A DNA stretch of 64,000 nt. Origin: Burkholderia sp. WAC0059. Its GTDB lineage: Bacteria > Pseudomonadota > Gammaproteobacteria > Burkholderiales > Burkholderiaceae. The notes beneath the pieces were generated by a model. That model searched no databases. It saw only the letters and a list, made by a program, of their open reading frames with translations, and was not told where the DNA came from. Numbering within the stretch: the stretch's first letter is position 1; every line of letters begins with the position of its first letter. Shown in pieces: positions 56,003-63,228 of this stretch. Location: NCBI RefSeq assembly GCF_002870125.1, contig NZ_PNEO01000003.1, forward strand, positions 1 to 64,000, given 5' to 3'. Made by a program: the position numbers and the translations under genes.

Positions 56003-57376
56003 CTACGAGGCGCGCGGTGAGTGCGCGGGGCGCAGTCCGGCCAGCGTGACCGAGAGGCCGGGTTGATCCGCGTGGTTGCGCAGGCAGAGCGTGGCGTGAT
56101 GTCGTTCCGCGATCTTGCGCGCGATCGCGAGGCCGAGCCCGCTGCCCTGTTCGTGGGTGCCCGCGCCGCGGCGGAAACGGTCGAATACGCGCTCCTCGTC
56201 GCCGGGCGCGATGCCCGGTCCGTTGTCCGACACCGAGACGCTGACCGTCTCGCCGCTACGGGCCAGGACGACGTCCACCCTGCCGCGCGCGGGCGTGTAG
56301 CGGATCGCGTTGTCGAGCAGGTTGCCGAGCAGCACTTCGAGGCCGTGTGGCTCGGCCTGCACCACGAACGCGTCCGGGCCGGCGGCCGGCCCTTCGCTTT
56401 CGCTTTTGCTTTCGCCGGACTTCCAGCATTCGAGCCCGAGGTCGATCTGCTTCGCTTCCGCAAGCAGCGAGAAGTCGCCGACCGCGCGCTCGCAGAGGCG
56501 GCGCAGGCTCACGGCCTGCGGCTGCGCCGCCGGCTGGGCGTCCTCGCGCGCGAGCGAGAGCAACTGGTGGACGAGATGGATGAGCCGGTTCAGGCGCTCC
56601 TCGATGCGCCCGAACGTCGTCTTGCTGCCGCTCAGCGAGCCGTCGCGTTCGGCCGCCTGCAATTGCAGCTTCAGCGCGGCGAGCGGCGAGCGCAGCTCGT
56701 GCGCCGCGTCGGCGACGAACGTGCGTTGGGCCTGCGACGAGGCGTTCAGGCGCGCGAGCAGATCGTTGAGGGCGACGACGAGCGGCCGGATTTCGACGGG
56801 AATCGGGCCGTCCGTGCCGATCGGCTCGAGCGCGTCGAGCGAGCGCGTGGACAGCGCGCCCGAGAGTTCGCGCACCGGCCCGAGCCCGCGCGCGACGACG
56901 AACGGCACGAGCGCGAGAACGGCCAGAATCAGCAGTCCGAACGGCCAGAGCGTGCGCAGCGCGAGCCGCAACGCGAGATCCTCGCGCACCGAGACGGGCT
57001 GGGCGAGCTCGAAGAAGCGCCCGTCGCGCGGCGTGCCGAACACGCGCCATTGATAGCCGTTGTACTCGATCGTGTGAAAGCCCGCGGTCAGGGGCGCGAG
57101 ATCGACGCCGCCGAGCGAGCGGTAGACCGTGCGGCCGGCGGCGTCGCGAATCTGGATGAAGAGCCGGTCGTCGGATATGCCCTCGAAGTCGGGCATCGCG
57201 AGGCCGGCGTCGCCGAGGTCCGGCGGCAGCGACAGCGCCACCGTGCGTAGCTCGTAGTCGAACAGCTCGCCCGCCTCGATGCGCGCCGTGTGAAAAATGC
57301 CGTAGGCGGCGACGAGCGCCGCGCCGGCGAGACCGACGATGAGCCAGCCGAGCAGCCAGCGCCGGATCGAGGTCAT
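56003..57376 (-). CDS. QseC/PmrB-like sensor histidine kinase
   Basis: The 457-residue kinase has transmembrane helices at about 8-28 and 145-165 flanking a periplasmic sensor of about 115 residues. A HAMP-like linker follows, then the phosphoacceptor His226 in FVADAAHELRSPLAALK and an ATPase domain with NLLDNAIRYTPARG, DNGPGIAPGDEERVF and GSGLGLAIARKIAERH. It phosphorylates the response regulator whose gene overlaps its start by four bases. The context of a PmrA-type box suggests a stimulus such as metals, low pH or cationic peptides, but the ligand is unknown. Confidence 0.9.
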   Translation of the reverse strand: MTSIRRWLLGWLIVGLAGAALVAAYGIFHTARIEAGELFDYELRTVALSLPPDLGDAGLAMPDFEGISDDRLFIQIRDAAGRTVYRSLGGVDLAPLTAGFHTIEYNGYQWRVFGTPRDGRFFELAQPVSVREDLALRLALRTLWPFGLLILAVLALVPFVVARGLGPVRELSGALSTRSLDALEPIGTDGPIPVEIRPLVVALNDLLARLNASSQAQRTFVADAAHELRSPLAALKLQLQAAERDGSLSGSKTTFGRIEERLNRLIHLVHQLLSLAREDAQPAAQPQAVSLRRLCERAVGDFSLLAEAKQIDLGLECWKSGESKSESEGPAAGPDAFVVQAEPHGLEVLLGNLLDNAIRYTPARGRVDVVLARSGETVSVSVSDNGPGIAPGDEERVFDRFRRGAGTHEQGSGLGLAIARKIAERHHATLCLRNHADQPGLSVTLAGLRPAHSPRAS

Positions 57377-58035
57377 GGCGCCTTCCTGAGGCGGTAGCCG
57401 ACGCCGCGCACCGTGACGATCTGCTCGGGGCCGAGCTTGCGGCGCAGGCTGTGCACGTGCACCTCGATCGTGTTGCTGCCGACTTCCTCGCCCCAGCCGT
57501 AGAGCTTTTCTTCGAGCTCCGCGCGCGTGAACACGCGGGCCGGTTTCTCGATGAGCGCCTGCAGCAGGCTGAATTCGCGCGGGATGAGCGAGAGTGGCCG
57601 GCCTCCGAGCGTGGCCTCGTGCGCGGCCGGATCGAGCGCGAGGTCGCCGTGCGTATAGCGCGGCTGCGTCTGGCCGGTGCGCCGCCTCAGGAGGGCCCGC
57701 ACGCGCGCGGCGAGCTCGTTCAGGTCGAACGGCTTGACGAGATAGTCGTCGGCGCCCGCGTCGAGACCGGCGATGCGGCTTTCGATCGCGTCGCGGGCCG
57801 AGAGGATGAGGACGGGCGCGTCGCCGCCGCGGGCGCGATAGCGGCCGAGGACGTCCACGCCGCCGAGCTTCGGCAGGCTCAGGTCGAGCAGCACGAGGTC
57901 GTAGACGCCGTTGCCGAGCGAGAGCTCGGCTTCGCGGCCGTCGCGGGCCCAGTCGACGGCATACCCTTCGCGGCGCATCGCTTCGACGACCGTCTCGCCG
58001 ATCATCCCGTCGTCCTCGACCAGCAGCAGACGCAT
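57373..58035 (-). CDS. OmpR-family response regulator, QseB/PmrA-like
   Basis: The 220-residue regulator has phosphoacceptor Asp51 in DLVLLDLSLPKLGG, Lys in DDYLVKPFDLNEL and a C-terminal winged helix (NTIEVHVHSLRRKLG, ending VGYRLRKAP). It belongs to the QseB/TctD/PmrA branch. Its promoter holds three TTAAG repeats at 11-base spacing matching a PmrA box, so autoregulation is very likely. The stop overlaps the kinase start by four bases. Confidence 0.92.
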   Translation of the reverse strand: MRLLLVEDDGMIGETVVEAMRREGYAVDWARDGREAELSLGNGVYDLVLLDLSLPKLGGVDVLGRYRARGGDAPVLILSARDAIESRIAGLDAGADDYLVKPFDLNELAARVRALLRRRTGQTQPRYTHGDLALDPAAHEATLGGRPLSLIPREFSLLQALIEKPARVFTRAELEEKLYGWGEEVGSNTIEVHVHSLRRKLGPEQIVTVRGVGYRLRKAP

Positions 58036-58075
58036 GGCGTTCCTCCGTGAGTGCCGCGATTGTCCGTGCCCGCAG

Positions 58076-58103
58076 CTTAAGTCTTCCTTAAGCGGCTGTT
58101 AAG
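58076..58103 (-). promoter_or_regulatory. PmrA-type box: three hexamers at 11-base intervals
   Basis: CTTAAG (58076-58081), CTTAAG (58087-58092) and GTTAAG (58098-58103) are separated by five bases each. Two CTTAAG hexamers with N5 is the PmrA box; the third extends it. It lies 41 bases upstream of the response regulator start. Confidence 0.72.
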
Positions 58104-58129
58104 CCGGGGACGCCGGCTGGCGGTCTGCT

Positions 58130-59359
58130 CTAGGCCTGCGGCGCCGCGCTGGCCACGGCGTCCGCCACGGCTTCGGCCGTGGCCGCCGAGAGCGTCCAGC
58201 CGAGGTGTCCGTGTCCGGTGTTGTAGAAAATGCCGCGCCGCCGGCCGCGTCCGACCTTCGGCAGCATGCCGGGCAGCATCGGCCGCAGCCCGGCCCACGG
58301 AACGACGCGCGACGTCGAGACGGCCGGAAAATGCCGGCGCGTCCAGTCGACGAGCGGGCGGACGCGATCGGCGCGAATGTCGTAGTTGTAGCCGTTCAGC
58401 TCCGCCGTGCCGGCCACGCGGAAGCGGTCTTCGCCCAGCCGGCTCGTGACGATCTTCGCCTTGTCGTCGAGCAGGCTGACCCACGGCGCGGCGGCGCGGC
58501 TCGCGGCGTCGTCGAGACAGACGGTGATCGAATAGCCCTTGACGGGGTAGACGTTCAGGTGGTCGCCGGCCATCGCGGCGAACGCACGGCTGTGCACGCC
58601 GGCGCAGATGACGAGGCGATCGAACGCTTCGTCGTCGCGTCGATCCGCCTGCCGCGTGACGAGGCGGACCCGGCCGTTCTCCGCCTCGCGGATGGCCTCG
58701 ACCGTCGTGTCGTAGCGGAACGCGACGCCGTGCGTCTCGCACGCCGTCGCGAGGCCGCGCGTGAACTTGTGGATGTCGCCGGTGGAGTCCGACGGCGTGA
58801 AGAAGCCGCCGTGAAACTGGCCGTGCAGCGCGGGTTCCAGCGCGCGGATCTCGTCGGGCGTGACGGGGCGTCTCTCGAGGCCGCCGGCGTTGAGCAGCGT
58901 GTTGACGTTCAGCGCCGCCTCGAACTCTTTACGCGTCGCGTAGAAATGCAGGATGCCGCGCCGCTCCAGATCGAAGTCGATCTTCTCGCGCTCGGCGATC
59001 TCGAACAGATGCTGGCGCGCGGCGATGGCGAGGCGCACCGTCTCGACGGTGTTCGCGCGGTAGTTCGGAATTTGCCGCAGGAATTCGCCGATCCAACTGT
59101 ATTTGTGCCAGCCCGGCCGCGGGCTCATGAGGAGCGGCGCGTCGCGCACAAACATCCAGCGCAGCCCCTTCAGCACGGTGGCGCGGCTGTTCCACACCTC
59201 GGCGTTGCTGGCCGAGAGCTGGCCGCCGTTGGCGAACGAGGTTTCCATCGCGGCATAGCGATGGCGCTCGAAGACGGTGACGGCAAACCCGCGTCTGGCG
59301 AGGGCGTAAGCGGTCGTGACGCCGGTAATGCCGGCGCCGATGATGGCGATACGTGACAT
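58130..59359 (-). CDS. dadA: D-amino acid dehydrogenase-like FAD oxidoreductase
   Basis: The 409-residue DadA-type enzyme has the FAD motif IAIIGAGITGVTTAYALARR, FANGGQLSASNAEVW, and near the C-terminus GLRPMLPGMLPKVG and NTGHGHLGWTLSAATAEAVA. It oxidises D-amino acids (or glycine) to the 2-oxo acid with transfer of electrons to the membrane. The start at 59359 (MSRIAIIGAG) is the only sensible one. It lies directly downstream of a tandem glycine riboswitch, so the natural substrate may be glycine or the enzyme may be part of glycine overflow; this is inference. Confidence 0.88.
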   Translation of the reverse strand: MSRIAIIGAGITGVTTAYALARRGFAVTVFERHRYAAMETSFANGGQLSASNAEVWNSRATVLKGLRWMFVRDAPLLMSPRPGWHKYSWIGEFLRQIPNYRANTVETVRLAIAARQHLFEIAEREKIDFDLERRGILHFYATRKEFEAALNVNTLLNAGGLERRPVTPDEIRALEPALHGQFHGGFFTPSDSTGDIHKFTRGLATACETHGVAFRYDTTVEAIREAENGRVRLVTRQADRRDDEAFDRLVICAGVHSRAFAAMAGDHLNVYPVKGYSITVCLDDAASRAAAPWVSLLDDKAKIVTSRLGEDRFRVAGTAELNGYNYDIRADRVRPLVDWTRRHFPAVSTSRVVPWAGLRPMLPGMLPKVGRGRRRGIFYNTGHGHLGWTLSAATAEAVADAVASAAPQA

Positions 59360-59384
59360 GACATGGACCTGGTTCGTTGAGCAT

Positions 59385-59407
59385 CGCCGGCCAGTTCGAA
59401 GCCGGCG
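59385..59407 (-). promoter_or_regulatory. hairpin between riboswitch and dadA start
   Basis: CGCCGGC (59385-59391) pairs with GCCGGCG (59401-59407) around nine bases. It lies between the second aptamer and the weak CCAGG ribosome binding site, a possible expression platform. No U-tract follows, so control at translation is more likely than termination. Confidence 0.4.
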
Positions 59408-59411
59408 TCGA

Positions 59412-59592
59412 TGCCCCATCTGTCCATGTACCTGAGAGTTTCGCTTTCGTGGCGTCGACGAAAGCTCTCCTTCGGTGGGCACGCGCGGTGCCGCTCTCCA
59501 GATGTTCCGGCAGCACGGTCCTTTTGCCTGAGAGTTTCCGGGGCGGTTGCTCCGTCGGCGCCGTCGCGAGCGAGGGTCTCTCCCATGCTGCG
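59412..59592 (-). ncRNA. tandem glycine riboswitch
   Basis: Two aptamer-like units stand head to tail on the minus strand. Each has a GGAGAG or GGGAGAG 5' side, a central CACCGAAGGAG or GCGCCGACGGAG glycine-binding core, and a closing GAAACTCTCAGG. The CCTGAGAGTTTC complement occurs twice on the plus strand, 96 bases apart (59431 and 59527). This is the standard cooperative arrangement in which glycine turns the downstream gene on. The downstream gene is the dadA-like oxidase. Confidence 0.93.
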
Positions 59593-59881
59593 TTGTGGAA
59601 CGGCGTGACGATACCGCATCAGAAAGCGGTGTGGCAACGGTTGATTGAGGGGGCGGGGCTAACGCGATGCGGGGAAGGGGACGTTCGGGGGCCCGATAAA
59701 TGAGGAGAGCGGGTAGCGACACCCGATTTCCCCGGGGTTGCTCGTCCCGGGCGCGGCTACCTCGCCGCGAAAGCGTCGATGTTCGTGAGCCTGGCTCGAC
59801 AGCATCCGGCGTCGCCCAACCTTCGTGACTTCGTGATCTAGCTTCCGTCGGGAGCCATGTCATTGGCGCCGGATTCCAGGG
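59593..59881. other. intergenic between the riboswitch and the NemR-type promoter
   Basis: No gene is supported. It must contain the leftward promoter of the riboswitch-dadA transcript. A GCCCGATAAATGAGGAGAG stretch near 59690 has a purine run but no coding frame follows it. Confidence 0.4.
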
Positions 59882-59930
59882 TTGCAAACTAGAGACGACT
59901 GGTCTATTCTAAATAGACGACTGGTCTAAT
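59882..59930 (+). promoter_or_regulatory. sigma-70 type promoter with two TetR/NemR-type operators
   Basis: TTGCAA (59882-59887), a 17-base spacer and TATTCT (59905-59910) form a plausible promoter. Operator 1 (AGACGACTGGTCT, 59893-59905) fills the spacer; operator 2 (TAGACGACTGGTCTA, 59914-59928) covers the predicted start. Their 22-base offset is two helical turns. The same GACYGGTCTA core precedes the TetR gene and the DJ-1-like gene. Confidence 0.75.
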
Positions 59931-60084
59931 CGGAAAAGGGGATACAAGCCCGAGGCAGCGGCATCGCCCGGCGGACCGGTCGGTCAGAGCGGCGCCGACG
60001 TCGTGCGCCGCGTGAACTCGCTGTCGAACGGCCCATCCCCGGCCGCGGCAGATCAGCCCGAAACGCATACCCGGAGAATCCTTC

Positions 60085-61539
60085 ATGTCCGCAACGCTTC
60101 AACCCGCTCAATCCGCCGGCGTTTTCGACGGCCCGTATTACCTCAGCATCGCCGGCCGGCTCGTCGAGTCGGACAGCACGTTCGACGTCCTGAACCCGGC
60201 CACGGGCCGGGTGCTCGCCCAGGCGCCGGCGGCCACGCCCGCGCAGCTCGACGCGGCGATCGCCGCCGCGAAGACCGCGTTCAGGAGCTGGTCGGCGCTC
60301 GGCTACGACGAACGCCAGAAGTACCTGAACGCCTATGCCGACGCCCTCGGGGCGCACCGCGACGAGCTTTCGCGCCTGCTTACGATGGAGCAGGGCAAGC
60401 CGCTCAAGACGATGGCCGAACCGGAGGTCGACCAGTCGATTTCGTGGATTCGGCAGATCGCCGCGCGGCGCCTCCCGGTCGAGATCGTCGAGGAAACCGA
60501 CGAGCACGTCGTCGAACTGCATCACACGCCGCTCGGCGTCATCGGCGCGATCACGCCGTGGAATTTCCCGGTGCTGCTGGCGCTCTGGAAGGTCGCCCCG
60601 GCGCTGATCGCGGGCAACACCATGGTCATCAAGCCGTCGCCGTTCACGCCGCTGTCCACGCTGCGCTTCGGCCAGATCGCGCAGTCGGTGCTGCCCGCCG
60701 GCGTGCTGTCGATCGTCTCGGGCGGCAACGAACTCGGGCCGCAACTGACCGCGCATCCCGACATCGCCAAGATCAGCTTCACGGGCTCGACCGAGACGGG
60801 CAAGCACGTGATCCGCTCGGCGGCCGGCACGATCAAGCGCGTCACGCTCGAAATGGGCGGCAACGACGCGGCCATCGTGCTGCCCGACGCCGACTGGCAA
60901 GCGATCGTTCCGTCGCTGTTCTGGGGCGCCGTCGGCAACTCGGGGCAGTGGTGCGTCGGCATCAAGCGCCTGTACGTCCACCGCTCGTTCCACGCGGACT
61001 TCGTGAAGGCCTTCGTCGACTACGCGAAACAGCAGAAGCTCGGCGACGGGCTCGATCCGGCCGTCACGGTCGGACCGGTGCAGAACAGGATGCAGTTCGA
61101 GAAGATCAAGACCTTCCTCGCCGACATCAAGGCCAACGGGCAGAAGATCGTCCTCGGCGGCGAGATCGACGAGAGCCGGCCGGGATACTTCGTCCCCGTG
61201 ACCGTCGTCGACAATCCGCCCGAGCATTCGAAGATCGTGCAGGAAGAGCAGTTCGCGCCGATCGTGCCGATCATCGCCTACGACGACGTGGACGACGTCG
61301 TCGAGCGCGCCAACGACAGTCCGTTCGGGCTGGGCGGCTCGGTCTGGGGGCGCGACACGCGGGCCGCGGTTGCCGTGGCGAACCGGCTGGAAACGGGCAT
61401 GGTCTGGGTGAACGAGATGCACACCCAGGGCGTGGACATTCCGTTCGGCGGCCACAAGCAATCGGGCCTCGGCACCGAGCACGGCGACGAAGGCCGGCGG
61501 CTCTTCACCAACCCGAAGACGGTGTTGATCCGCAAGTGA
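60085..61539 (+). CDS. NAD(P)+-dependent aldehyde dehydrogenase
   Basis: This 484-residue ALDH-superfamily enzyme has Asn160 in ITPWNFPVLLAL, Glu256 in VTLEMGGNDAA and the nucleophile Cys290 in GNSGQWCVG, with NEMHTQGVDIPFGGHKQSG near the end. It oxidises aldehydes to acids in the cytoplasm. The closest branch is AldA/betaine-aldehyde type. It is preceded by a promoter with two operators identical in core to those before the NemR-like gene, so it probably detoxifies reactive aldehydes such as those made from methylglyoxal or lipid peroxides. The start at 60085 has a GGAGAA site nine bases upstream. Confidence 0.93.
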   Translation: MSATLQPAQSAGVFDGPYYLSIAGRLVESDSTFDVLNPATGRVLAQAPAATPAQLDAAIAAAKTAFRSWSALGYDERQKYLNAYADALGAHRDELSRLLTMEQGKPLKTMAEPEVDQSISWIRQIAARRLPVEIVEETDEHVVELHHTPLGVIGAITPWNFPVLLALWKVAPALIAGNTMVIKPSPFTPLSTLRFGQIAQSVLPAGVLSIVSGGNELGPQLTAHPDIAKISFTGSTETGKHVIRSAAGTIKRVTLEMGGNDAAIVLPDADWQAIVPSLFWGAVGNSGQWCVGIKRLYVHRSFHADFVKAFVDYAKQQKLGDGLDPAVTVGPVQNRMQFEKIKTFLADIKANGQKIVLGGEIDESRPGYFVPVTVVDNPPEHSKIVQEEQFAPIVPIIAYDDVDDVVERANDSPFGLGGSVWGRDTRAAVAVANRLETGMVWVNEMHTQGVDIPFGGHKQSGLGTEHGDEGRRLFTNPKTVLIRK

Positions 61540-61640
61540 GGCGGCTTGCCGCGAGGCGGTAGCGATGCCTTCGGGCGCGGGGAACGTCAGCCCGTTTCCT
61601 CGCGCCCGAAAGCCGGACCGCCGCTTCGCTCCGAAGCTAA

Positions 61641-61653
61641 ATGACCGGTCTAT
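61641..61653 (+). promoter_or_regulatory. NemR-type operator before the TetR gene
   Basis: ATGACCGGTCTAT contains the perfect GACCGGTC palindrome and the GACYGGTCTAT core shared with the other sites. It ends 20 bases before the TetR start codon. A TAGATT at 61661-61666 could be a -10 element, which would make the message nearly leaderless. Confidence 0.68.
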
Positions 61654-61673
61654 TTCATGCTAGATTAGCGCGC

Positions 61674-62282
61674 ATGACGACTCCGACTGCATACGAACCT
61701 GCCACCGACGTCCGCGGGAATATTCTCGCCACCGGCCAGCGCATCATGGCCGGCAAGGGATTCTCAGCGGTCGGCCTGAACGAGATTCTGGCGGCCGCCG
61801 GCGTCCCGAAGGGGTCCTTCTACCATTACTTTGGTTCGAAGGATGCGTTCGGCGAGGCGCTGCTCGACCGCTACTTCGAGGACTACCTGGCCAACCTCGA
61901 CGCGACGCTCGGCCAGCCCGGCCTGACCATGGCGCAGCGTCTGATGAACTACTGGCGGCAATGGCAGGACAACCAGTCGGTCTTCGACGGTCCGGGCAAG
62001 TGCCTCGCCGTGAAGCTCGGGGCGGAAGTCGCCGATCTTTCGGAAAGCATGCGTGCGGCGCTCAAGCGCGGGACGTCGGGGATCGTCGGGCGCATCACGC
62101 GGGCGATCGAAGCCGGCGTCGCGGACGGGTCGCTTGCGGTCGACGGCGATCCCGGCTGCGCCGCGCAGAGCCTCTATCAACTCTGGCTGGGGACGAGCGT
62201 GATGGTGAAGATCGTCCGCGACAACCAGCCGTTCGAGACGGCCATGATCACGACTCGCCAGATTCTCCATCTTTCCGCCTGA
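61674..62282 (+). CDS. nemR: NemR-like TetR-family repressor of electrophile defence
   Basis: The 202-residue protein has a TetR N-terminal HTH (VGLNEILAAAGVPKGSFYHY, residues 33-52) and a C-terminal sensor domain close to E. coli NemR. Cys110 in GPGKCLAVKLGAEV aligns with NemR Cys106, and Lys179 in LWLGTSVMVKI aligns with Lys175; these two form the redox switch for bleach and aldehydes in NemR. The start at 61674 gives the normal length; no Shine-Dalgarno is evident. It lies between an aldehyde dehydrogenase and a DJ-1-like gene, all with the same operator. Confidence 0.85.
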   Translation: MTTPTAYEPATDVRGNILATGQRIMAGKGFSAVGLNEILAAAGVPKGSFYHYFGSKDAFGEALLDRYFEDYLANLDATLGQPGLTMAQRLMNYWRQWQDNQSVFDGPGKCLAVKLGAEVADLSESMRAALKRGTSGIVGRITRAIEAGVADGSLAVDGDPGCAAQSLYQLWLGTSVMVKIVRDNQPFETAMITTRQILHLSA

Positions 62283-62301
62283 CCGGCGGAAAGAGGCCGC
62301 T

Positions 62302-62326
62302 GCACTTCGACAGGAGTGCTTTTTTT
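62302..62326 (+). terminator. terminator after nemR
   Basis: A short stem GCACT/AGTGC with an eight-base loop followed by seven T, 20 bases past the stop. The stem is weak but the T-run is clear, so the next gene likely relies on its own promoter. Confidence 0.6.
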
Positions 62327-62339
62327 ATATTTCCCATTG

Positions 62340-62354
62340 AGACGACCGGTCTAT
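62340..62354 (+). promoter_or_regulatory. NemR-type operator before the DJ-1/PfpI gene
   Basis: AGACGACCGGTCTAT carries both the outer AGAC/GTCT arms of the first operators and the GACCGGTC core of the nemR site, 41 bases before the ATG at 62396. An AT-rich run (TTTTTATTCT) directly follows. Confidence 0.72.
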
Positions 62355-62395
62355 TTTTATTCTGTCCGTTTTCATTTGCATGCAGGAGTAACGAC

Positions 62396-63088
62396 ATGAA
62401 AGTCCTGATGGTTCTGACGTCGCACGACGAGCTGGGCAATACCGGCCGCAAGACGGGCTTCTGGCTGGAAGAGCTGGCCGCGCCGTACTACGTGTTCAAG
62501 GATGCCGGCGCGGAAATCGTGCTCGCGTCGCCGAACGGCGGTCAGCCGCCGCTCGATCCGAAGAGCAGCGAGCCGGCGTTCCAGACCGGATACACGCGTC
62601 GTTTCGGCGCCGACGCGCAGGCAAAGGCGCAGCTCGCCGCCACGGTGCGCCTCGATCGCGTTTCGCAGGCCGATTTCGACACGGTGTTCTACCCGGGCGG
62701 CCACGGTCCGTTGTGGGACCTCGCCGAGGACAAACGCTCGATTGCGCTGATCGAATCGTTCGCTGCGGCCGGCAAGCCCGTCGCCTTCGTCTGTCACGCG
62801 CCGGGCGTGCTGCGCCACGTGAAGACGGCGGCCGGCAGGCCGTTCGTCGAAGGCAGGAAAGTTACCGGTTTCACCAACACCGAGGAAGCAGCCGTCGAAC
62901 TGACCGACGTGGTGCCGTTCCTCGTCGAGGACGAACTCAAGGCGAAGGGCGGCCTTTTCTCGCGCGCCGACGACTGGACGCCTTACGTCGTCGACGACGG
63001 TTTGCTGGTCACGGGCCAGAACCCGGCGTCGTCGGCGCCGGCTGCCGAGCTTTTGCTGAAGCGGCTTGCCGCAGGCGCGAAGTCGTGA
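62396..63088 (+). CDS. DJ-1/PfpI-family (Hsp31-like) glyoxalase III or chaperone
   Basis: The 230-residue protein of the class I glutamine amidotransferase fold has the nucleophile Cys133 with His134 in FVCHAPG, the Glu25/Glu26 position in KTGFWLEELAAPYYVF and PGGHGPLWDL, as in Hsp31-type glyoxalase III proteins. Such proteins convert methylglyoxal to lactate without glutathione or act as stress chaperones. AGGAG six bases before the ATG at 62396 decides the start. It has its own NemR-type operator and is followed 140 bases later by an aldehyde dehydrogenase. The glyoxalase role is strongly suggested by context. Confidence 0.88.
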   Translation: MKVLMVLTSHDELGNTGRKTGFWLEELAAPYYVFKDAGAEIVLASPNGGQPPLDPKSSEPAFQTGYTRRFGADAQAKAQLAATVRLDRVSQADFDTVFYPGGHGPLWDLAEDKRSIALIESFAAAGKPVAFVCHAPGVLRHVKTAAGRPFVEGRKVTGFTNTEEAAVELTDVVPFLVEDELKAKGGLFSRADDWTPYVVDDGLLVTGQNPASSAPAAELLLKRLAAGAKS

Positions 63089-63228
63089 GTGCCCGCGTGG
63101 CGAGGATTCGCGAGCGCGTTTGAATCGCGCACGAAAGGTTCGCCGGCGCCATCGGTCATTTCCGTGATCGGCGTACCCGGACGCGTCGGCGAACGACACG
63201 CATTGCCCAACATGAAAAGGTGAATACG

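Noticed and set aside
62302-63228. Search for a NemR-type operator before the final aldehyde dehydrogenase
   Set aside because: No GACYGGTCTA core is present in the 140-base gap at 63089-63228, so the gene was not counted as an independent member of the operator set.
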